From contig OZ257137.1 of NCBI GenBank assembly GCA_965279115.1, positions 4,464,001-4,528,000 on the forward strand: a DNA stretch of 64,000 bases, in the 5' to 3' direction. The notes under the pieces were generated by a model that was not told where the DNA came from, searched no databases, and saw nothing but the letters and a program-made list of their open reading frames with translations. The position numbers were made by a program, and so were the translations under genes. This document shows positions 25,701 to 33,000 of the stretch, in pieces; position 1 is the first letter of the stretch, and every line of letters begins with the position of its first letter. This DNA is from JAEUOS01 sp965279115. Its GTDB lineage: Bacteria > Pseudomonadota > Gammaproteobacteria > Burkholderiales > JAEUOS01.

Positions 25701-26375
25701 ATGATCACCGTCCATCATCTCGAAAATTCGCGCTCGCAACGCGTCATCTGGTTGCTCGAGGAACTGGGTGTGCCCTACCAGATCCGCCGCTATGAACGTG
25801 ACAAGAAGACCAAGCTGGCTCCGCCGGAACTGAAGGCCGTGCATCCGCTGGGCAAGTCGCCGGTGATCACCGACGGCGACATCACCGTGGCCGAAACGGG
25901 CGCGATCTTCGAGTACCTGCTGGACACCTGCGACGCCAAAGGTGCGCTGCGTCCGGCCGCGGGCACGCCGGCGCGGCGTCGCTTCACCTACTGGCTGCAC
26001 TATGCGGAAGGCTCGGCCATGCCGCCCCTGCTGCTGGCGCTGGTTTTCAGCCAGGTGGCGAAGGCGCCGATGCCGTTTTTCGTCAAGCCGGTGGCGCGCG
26101 CCATCGCCGACGGTGCGATGAAAACCTTCATCGGGCCGCAACTGGCCTTGCACCTGGACTACATGGATGCGGAACTGGCGGCCGCCCCATGGTTCGCCGG
26201 CAAGTCGTTCAGCGCCGCCGACATCCAGATGAGCTTTCCGCTCGAGGCGGCCGCCGCGCGTGGCGACCTCTCCAAGGGGCGCGGCCACCTGGCGGCATTC
26301 CTGGAAAAAATCCATGCCCGGCCGGCCTACAAGCGCGCGCTCGAGGCCGGCGGGCCGTACGACATGAAGTTCTAG
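25701..26375 (+). CDS. Glutathione S-transferase family protein
   Basis: Cytoplasmic glutathione transferase of 224 aa. The thioredoxin-like N-domain reads MITVHHLENSRSQRVIWLLE, with the active-site Ser/Arg region, then GKSPVITDGDITVAETGAIFEYL containing the cis-Pro and the ET(G) glutathione-binding motif. The helical C-domain includes GKSFSAADIQMSFPLEAA, the usual N-cap box. It is divergent from gloB (135 bp between starts), so both glutathione genes may share a control region. The substrate is not predictable. Confidence 0.93.
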   Translation: MITVHHLENSRSQRVIWLLEELGVPYQIRRYERDKKTKLAPPELKAVHPLGKSPVITDGDITVAETGAIFEYLLDTCDAKGALRPAAGTPARRRFTYWLHYAEGSAMPPLLLALVFSQVAKAPMPFFVKPVARAIADGAMKTFIGPQLALHLDYMDAELAAAPWFAGKSFSAADIQMSFPLEAAAARGDLSKGRGHLAAFLEKIHARPAYKRALEAGGPYDMKF

Positions 26376-26479
26376 CCTGCCAGCGGGGTGCCGCCTCGCA
26401 CCCTTGATAGCCGGCCTGCGCGTCCCCATATACGCAGTGCAAGCGGACCGGGAGGTCCGGCGGAATCATGGAGGCATGC

Positions 26480-27448
26480 ATGGAATACAAGGACTACTAC
26501 GCGGTGCTGGGGGTGGCGCGCGACGCCAGTGAGGAAGACATTCGCAAGGCCTACCGCAAGCTCGCCCGCAAGTACCACCCGGACGTGTCCAAGGAGCCCG
26601 ACGCCGAGGCGCGCATGCAGGCGATCAACGAGGCCAACACCGTGTTGTCCGATCCTGAAAAGCGCGCCGCCTATGACGGCCTGGGCCGCGGGTTTCGGCC
26701 CGGCGAGGATTTTCAGCCGCCGCCGGGCTGGGAAGCGGGTTTCGAGTTTTCAGGCCGGGGCGGAACGCCGGACTTCAGTTCCTTCTTCTCGGAATTGTTC
26801 GGGCGCATGGGGCGGGAGCCCGGCGCCGCGCACGGAGCAGGCGGGTTTTCAGCCCACGGCGCCGGCGCGCGCGGCCAGGACCATCACGCCAAGGTGCTGC
26901 TCGACATCGAGGATGCGTATCGCGGTGCCACCCGACAGGTGAGCCTGCGCCTGCCGCGCCTGGACGAAGCCGGCCGCATGAGCATATCCACCCGCACGCT
27001 CGACGTGCGCATTCCCAAAGGCGTGCGGGCGGGCCAGACCATCCGCCTGACGGGGCAGGGCGCACCCGGTTTCCATGGCGGTGAAGCCGGTGACCTGATG
27101 CTCGAGGTCGAGTTCGCGCCGCATGCGCGTTACCGGGTCGCGGGCGGCGACCTGCACATGACCCTGCCGGTGGCACCCTGGGAATGCGCGCTGGGCGCCG
27201 AGGTACCGATCGCGCTGCCCGATGGCGCGGTCGTGCAGGTGCGCATTCCGGCCGGCGCCCAGGGCGGGCGGCAGTTGCGCCTGCGCGGCAAGGGCCTGCC
27301 TGGCAAGGTGCCGGGCGACCTGCTGCTCGACCTGTCGGTGCGGGTGCCGCCCGCCGGCGACGCCCGGGCGCGGGAGCTGTACCAGAAAATGGCGCGCGAA
27401 TTCGACTTCGACCCGCGCGCCGAGTGGCGCGAATCCAGTCCTGCTTGA
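26480..27448 (+). CDS. cbpA: Curved DNA-binding protein CbpA, DnaJ-type co-chaperone
   Basis: Hsp40-family protein of 322 aa. The J-domain is YKDYYAVLGVARDASEEDIR with the DnaK-stimulating HPD at residues 33-35. A Gly/Phe-rich linker follows (FEFSGRGGTPDFSSFFSELFG). Two C-terminal peptide-binding domains include RTLDVRIPKGVRAGQTIRL and GDLLLDLSVRVPP. There is no zinc finger, so it is CbpA-like rather than DnaJ. The ATG at 26480 has GGAGG five bases upstream; the frame's earlier ATG at 26468 would precede that site. It acts with DnaK and binds curved DNA in relatives. Confidence 0.92.
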   Translation: MEYKDYYAVLGVARDASEEDIRKAYRKLARKYHPDVSKEPDAEARMQAINEANTVLSDPEKRAAYDGLGRGFRPGEDFQPPPGWEAGFEFSGRGGTPDFSSFFSELFGRMGREPGAAHGAGGFSAHGAGARGQDHHAKVLLDIEDAYRGATRQVSLRLPRLDEAGRMSISTRTLDVRIPKGVRAGQTIRLTGQGAPGFHGGEAGDLMLEVEFAPHARYRVAGGDLHMTLPVAPWECALGAEVPIALPDGAVVQVRIPAGAQGGRQLRLRGKGLPGKVPGDLLLDLSVRVPPAGDARARELYQKMAREFDFDPRAEWRESSPA

Positions 27449-27542
27449 GGTCCCGGGAGCGGGATATCCCCTCATTTCGGTAAGCCCGCCCGGGCCGCCT
27501 TGGTGTAGGCTTGCAATCTGGGAGATGCGCGGGAGGCGCGCC

Positions 27543-27983
27543 ATGCGTGGGTGGCTTTTCTGGATGTTGCTGGTGCCTGGGCTGGCCTGGGCACAAGTGT
27601 ACAAATGGGTCGACGCCAACGGCGTGACCCACTACGGCGAGCAGCCGCCGGCCGCCTCCAAATCGCGCGAGGTCAAGCTGCGCGACGCCAATCCCAGGGC
27701 AGACAACGCCCCGCCACCGGCCGGCGCGTCGGCCTACAAGGACCGCGAGCTCGAATTCCGCAAACGGCAGACCGAGCGTGAGCGGGCCGAAGCCAAGGTC
27801 GCGGAGGACAAGGGCGCGCGCGAGCGCGAATGCCGCGCCGCCGCCAACGACTTGAACGACCTGCGCAATAGCGGCCGCATCTACGATCTCAACGAAAAGG
27901 GCGAGCGGGTATGGATGAGCGACGCCCAGCGTGACAGCACGATCGCCAGGCGCGAGGCGGAATACAATCGTCGCTGCCGCTGA
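27543..27983 (+). CDS. DUF4124-domain secreted protein
   Basis: Exported protein of 146 aa. After a signal peptide (MRGWLFWMLLVPGLAWA) comes the DUF4124 core QVYKWVDANGVTHYGEQPP, common in proteobacterial envelope proteins. A Pro/Ala linker and a charged helical part rich in Glu, Arg and Lys follow (ELEFRKRQTERERAEAKVAE), probably coiled coil, with two late cysteines (RECRAA and the RRCR end) that may form a disulfide. Function unknown. It lies 94 bp after cbpA and 59 bp before the GspE-like gene. Confidence 0.85.
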   Translation: MRGWLFWMLLVPGLAWAQVYKWVDANGVTHYGEQPPAASKSREVKLRDANPRADNAPPPAGASAYKDRELEFRKRQTERERAEAKVAEDKGARERECRAAANDLNDLRNSGRIYDLNEKGERVWMSDAQRDSTIARREAEYNRRCR

Positions 27984-28042
27984 CAACCGGCGCACCGGCG
28001 CCACTGCCATAGCGCCGCCCCGCCAGCCGTAACCGGAACACC

Positions 28043-29872
28043 ATGAACGCACCTGTCGCCCCCGTACCCGCCGCCGGCGCCAAGGCCACCGCGGCGAACG
28101 CGTTTCCCACCTACGAGCGGCGCCTGTCGCTGGCCGAACTGCTCGATACCATCGCCGCCGAAGGGCATGTCGAGCCGGCGGTATGCGACAAGCTCAAGGC
28201 CGAGTGGCGCCTGAAGAAGACCGAACACCACCCGCTGGTGATCATGGGCGACCAGAAATGGAAATCCGCGGTCACCGGCAAGGTCATGACCATCGACTGG
28301 TTCAGCGAGTGGCTGGCGGGCAAGGCGGGCCTGAAGTACATGCATATCGACCCGCTCAAGATCGACTTTTCGCGGGTGGGCGAGACCATGTCGATCAATT
28401 ACGCGCAGCGCTTCTCGATGCTGCCGGTCGAACGCACCACCAAGGAACTGGTGGTGGCCACCGCCGAGCCCTTCCTCACCGAATGGGTCAAGGAGCTCGA
28501 ACCCATCCTGCGCCTGTCGATCCGCCGGGTGGTCGCCAATCCGGCCGACATCGCGCGCTACAGCGCCGAGTTCTTCAGCCTGGCGCGCTCGATCAAGGGG
28601 GCCAACAAGGACGGCAATTTCGAAGCCGGCATCAACAACTTCGAGCAACTGGTCGAACTCGGCAAGACCGGCCGCACCATCGACGCCAACGAGCAGCATG
28701 TGGTGCGGGTGGTGGACTGGCTGCTGCAATACGCCTACGCGCAGCGCGCTTCCGACATCCACCTCGAGCCGCGCCGCGAGCAGGGCGTGGTGCGCTTTCG
28801 CATCGACGGCGTGCTGCACCATGTGTACCAGGTGCCGCCGTCGGTGTTTGCCGCCATCACCTCGCGCATCAAGATCCTCGGCCGCATGGACGTGGCCGAA
28901 AAGCGCCGTCCCCAGGACGGGCGCCTGAAAACCCGCACCGCCGACGGCGCCGAGGTGGAACTGCGCCTTTCCAGCCTGCCCACCGCCTTCGGCGAAAAGG
29001 TGGTGATGCGCATCTTCGACCCGGAAGTGCTGGTGCGCGATTTCTCCGAGCTGGGTTTTTCCGCGGCCGACCGCGAACGCTGGGCCGGCATGACCGCGCG
29101 GCCGCACGGCATCATCCTGGTGACCGGCCCGACCGGATCGGGCAAGACCACCACGCTTTACTCCACCCTGAAGCAACTCGCCACCCCGGAGGTGAATGTC
29201 TGCACCATCGAGGACCCGATCGAAATGGTCGAATCCTCCTTCAACCAGATGCAGGTGCAGACCAACATCGACCTGAGCTTTCCCGAGGGCCTGCGCGCCC
29301 TGATGCGCCAGGACCCCGACATCATCATGGTGGGCGAGATCCGCGACCTCGAAACCGCCGAGATGGCCATCCAGGCCGCGCTCACCGGCCACCTGGTGCT
29401 TTCCACCCTGCACACCAACGACGCGCCCTCGGCGGTGACCCGCCTGCTCGACATCGGCGTGCCGTCCTACCTGATCAACGCCACCGTGCTGGGAATCATG
29501 GCGCAGCGCCTGGTGCGCACCCTGTGCCCGGCTTGCAAGATGCCCTCCAGCCTGCGGCATGAAAAGTTGTGGGAAGACCTGGTCGAACCCTTCACCTCGG
29601 ACGCCCCGCAGCGCGTGTACCGCCCGGTGGGCTGCACCGAATGCCGCAACACCGGCTATGTGGGGCGCATCGGCATCTACGAGGTGCTGATGCTGTCATC
29701 CGAGGTGAAAAAGCTCATCACCGCCGAGACCGACATCGCCAAGGTGCGCGAGCAGGCCTACAAGGAGGGCATGAAGCCTTTGCGCGTCTCCGGCGCGCTC
29801 AAGATCGCCTCGGGCATCACCACTTTTGACGAGGTGATGCGCGTCGCGCCCCCGGCGGGGGCCGACTCGTAA
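28043..29872 (+). CDS. GspE/PilB-family secretion or pilus assembly ATPase (orphan)
   Basis: Cytoplasmic hexameric ATPase for type II secretion or type IV pili, 609 aa. An N-terminal MshEN/GspE-N region (~residues 85-170) precedes the ATPase core. The core has ASDIHLEPR, Walker A GPTGSGKTTT at 362-371, the Asp box TIEDPIE, Walker B RQDPDIIMVGEIRD and the His box LSTLHTNDAP. A zinc site is C495-x2-C498 and C531-x2-C534 (CPAC and CTEC). No pilin, secretin or inner-membrane platform gene is adjacent, so its partner machine must be elsewhere. The last codons (PPAGADS) and the stop lie in the first copy of a 33-bp tandem repeat. Confidence 0.93.
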   Translation: MNAPVAPVPAAGAKATAANAFPTYERRLSLAELLDTIAAEGHVEPAVCDKLKAEWRLKKTEHHPLVIMGDQKWKSAVTGKVMTIDWFSEWLAGKAGLKYMHIDPLKIDFSRVGETMSINYAQRFSMLPVERTTKELVVATAEPFLTEWVKELEPILRLSIRRVVANPADIARYSAEFFSLARSIKGANKDGNFEAGINNFEQLVELGKTGRTIDANEQHVVRVVDWLLQYAYAQRASDIHLEPRREQGVVRFRIDGVLHHVYQVPPSVFAAITSRIKILGRMDVAEKRRPQDGRLKTRTADGAEVELRLSSLPTAFGEKVVMRIFDPEVLVRDFSELGFSAADRERWAGMTARPHGIILVTGPTGSGKTTTLYSTLKQLATPEVNVCTIEDPIEMVESSFNQMQVQTNIDLSFPEGLRALMRQDPDIIMVGEIRDLETAEMAIQAALTGHLVLSTLHTNDAPSAVTRLLDIGVPSYLINATVLGIMAQRLVRTLCPACKMPSSLRHEKLWEDLVEPFTSDAPQRVYRPVGCTECRNTGYVGRIGIYEVLMLSSEVKKLITAETDIAKVREQAYKEGMKPLRVSGALKIASGITTFDEVMRVAPPAGADS

Positions 29873-30010
29873 GAGCGGGCGCCCCCGGCGGGGGCCGACT
29901 CGTAAGAGCGGGCGCCCCCGGCGGGGGCCGACTCGTAAGAGCGGGCGCCCCCGGCGGGGGCCGACTCGTAAGAGCGGGCGCCCCCGGCGGGAGCGGACAC
30001 GTAGCGACGG
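29847..30010. repeat. 33-bp direct repeat, about five copies
   Basis: The unit CGCCCCCGGCGGGGGCCGAC followed by TCGTAAGAGCGGG starts at 29847, 29880, 29913 and 29946; a diverged fifth copy starts at 29979. The four full copies look the same base for base. Each has a GCCCCC-GGC-GGGGGC hairpin and a TAA. The first copy supplies the last codons and the stop of the GspE-like gene, and the array ends just before the convergent RTX gene. Confidence 0.9.
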
Positions 30011-30028
30011 ATTTCGATCAGCCGCCGG

Positions 30029-33000
30029 TCAGGCCACGATCAGGAAGTCGTTGCCAACCGCGCCCGGATGGGTGCTGGTGCCGAGGATGGCGAAGTCAAG
30101 CGCGGCACCGCCGCCGGCCCCATCGGCATCGTAGGAGAGGCGCCCGGTGCTGTTGTTGTAAAGCAGATTGGCCGACAGCCCGACGGTGGCGCCGACCGTG
30201 CCCAGGCCGGCGAATATCGCATTCGACAACTGGATCACCTCGGTGCCGGAGACGAAGTCGGTGATGGTGTCGACGTTGATCCCGCCGGCGTCGAGCACGG
30301 TAGAAAACACGAAGGTGTCTGCGCCGCTGCCACCGCCGAGGATGTCACCGCCCAGACCGCCCTGCAGGGTGTCGTTGCCGTCGCCGCCATCAAGGATGTC
30401 GAGCCCTCTGCCGCCGCCGAGGAAATCGTTGCCGTTGCCACCGGAAATGCTGTCGCCCTGATTCATCCCCGAAAGGTTGTCATCGCCGTCGCCGCCGATC
30501 AGCGTATCAAAACCGTCACCGCCCAGCATGGTGTCGTTGCCGAGGCTGCCGGTAAGCGTGTTGTTTGCCGCATCGCCGGTAAAGGTGTCGTTGAAACTGC
30601 TGCCTATCAGGTTCTCGATGCCTGTCAGGGTGTCGGTGCCGCTGGCGGCGCTCACCACCTGGGGTGTCGCCAGCGCCAGGGCGATGGCCACGCCATCGGA
30701 GGAACCACGGTAGTCGGCCGTGTCGATGCCGTTGCCGCCGTTGAGCGCGTCGTCGCCGGCCGTGTTGCCGGTGAACAGGTCGTTGCCGTCGCCGCCGTCC
30801 AGGGTGTCGTTGCCGAAGCCGCCGCCGATGCTGTCGTTGCCGTTGCCGCCGGCGATGGTGTCGTCGCCCGGCCCGCCGGCGATGGCGTCATTGCCGTCCC
30901 CGCCGGAAATCGTGTCATTGCCTGCCAGTCCGTTGAGGGTGTTGGCGGCGGCATTGCCGGTGATGAGGTTGCCGGCGAGGTTGCCGAATCCGGCAACACC
31001 GGCAGGGCCGGTGAGCAGCAGCGCCTCGATGTTGTCGGGCAGCACGAAGGAGACACTGCTTTCGACACTGTCGACGCCTTCATCGGCGTCCTCGAACACC
31101 CGGTCGCCGGCGTGGTCGACGCGGTAGACATCGTCGCCGGCGCCGCCGATCATGAAGTCCTGGCCGGCGCCGCCGTCGATCAGGTTGACGCCCTCGTTTC
31201 CGCTGAGCGTGTCGTCGAAGGCCGAACCGCGCAGGTTCTCGAAGTTGATCAAGGTGTCGATGCCGAAGCCGGTGGCCTGGGCGGTGGTCTGCGCCAGGCT
31301 CACCTGCACCGCGCCGCCGGCGTTGGCGTAACTCGCGGTATCGATGCCGGCGCCACCGTCGAGCAGGTTGTTGCCGGCGTTGCCGGCAATGCTGTTGGCC
31401 AGGCCATTGCCGCTGGCGTCGATATTCGCCGTGCCGGTGAGCACCAGGTGCTCGATGTCGGGGAGCGCGGCCAGGCTCCAGGCGAGCGCGCTCAGGATGG
31501 TGTCGCTGCCCGAACCTGAATTGAGCACTTCGTCGACCACGTCGCCTGCATTGTCCACCACGTAGGTATCGTGGCCGGCACCGCCGCGCATCGTGTCGGC
31601 TCCGCTGCCGCCGTCGATCAGGTTGTCACCGGCGCCGCCGGTGATGAGGTTGGCCAACGCATTGCCGCGCGCGGCGAGGTTGCCGGCGACCGTAACGCTG
31701 AGGTTCTCGACGTTGTCGGGCAACTGGTAATCGAGCGTCGCCTGCACCGTATCGTTGCCATTGCCGGCGCCCTCGATGACAACGTCCCCCGGGTTGTCCA
31801 CCCGGTAGGTGTCGTCGCCGGCCGCGCCCGCCATGGTATCGGCGCCGGCGTGACCGTCAAGCACATTGGCGGCGGCATTACCGGTGACGCGGTTGTCGAG
31901 CGCGTTGCCGTCGGCGTCGATGGCATTGGCGCCGGTGAGGGTCAGGTTCTCGACGTTTTCTGTCAGGGAGCCCGCGATTGAAAAGGACACCGAGGCCTGC
32001 ACCGAATCGATGCCGCCCCCCGGGCTGAGTAACGGGTTGAGGGCACGGAACACGTCCATCACGCCGTTGCTGTCGCCCGCGCCGATGTCGCTGGCGGTGC
32101 TTTCGTAGACGATGTAGCGGCCGTCGGCGGAAATCCGCGGGTTGGCGCTGGGCGCATTGGGCTCCCCACCGCCGCCGGTAAGCGAGACGGCGGCGATGCG
32201 GCCGTCTTCCAGGTCCTTGACGAAGATGGCCTGGGCACCGAGTCCGGTGCCGGTGAGGTCGGCGGCCAGGCTTTGAAACACCACGAAGCGGCCGTCCGCG
32301 GACAACGACGCGTTCTTGCTCGCCCCGCCGGTGACTTCGGCACCGGCCTCGGTAGTGGACACGCGGCGCAGTGTGCCAGTATGGAGGTCGCGTACGAACA
32401 CGTCAGTCATCCCGTTGGTGTCGCCGGCCACAAGGTCGGACGCACTGCTGTGGAAGGCGACGAAGCGGCCATCGGCCGAAATCCACGGGGTCTCGCTGGC
32501 GCCGTTGGCGGCCGCACCGGAAGCCTGTGCCGACACCAGTTGCAAGGCGCCGGTCAGGATGTCCTTGACGAATACATCGTAGGTGCCGTTGCCGTCGACC
32601 GGCCCGAGATCGTCCGAGTCGCTCATGAAGGCGACGTAGCGGCCGTTCGCGGAAATGGCCGGCTGCAGGCTGCTGCCGGTGCCTTCGCGGCCTTGCGCGC
32701 CAGTCGACGCGCGTTGCAACGCGCCGCTCTGCATGTCGCGCACATAGATGTCGTATTGCCCATTGCCGTCGCCGGCCATCAGCATGTCGGAAGCGCTGGC
32801 GAAGGCGACGTAGCGGCCCTCGGCCGAAAGCACGGGCGCTTCGCTGTCGCCGCCTAGGCCGGTTGGCTGGACGGGCGTCGAAACCCGCGTAAGGCCGCCG
32901 GTTTGCAAGTCGCGGATGAAGATGTCGTACCAGCCACCCGTGTCGCCCGGCACCAGGTTGTCGGCGAGACTGGCGAAGGCTACGAAGCGGCCGTCAGCCG

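Noticed and set aside
25566..26429. A 551-aa frame extending gloB upstream
   Set aside because: The extension is antisense to the glutathione transferase gene; glyoxalase II proteins are ~260 aa and the fold begins at 25565.
29758..30000. An 80-aa frame on the - strand over the 33-bp repeats, with an 11-residue periodic peptide
   Set aside because: Periodicity follows only from a repeat length divisible by three; no ribosome site and it overlaps the ATPase gene end.
29847..30010. CRISPR array
   Set aside because: Units follow each other with no variable spacers, and no cas genes are present; this is a simple tandem repeat.
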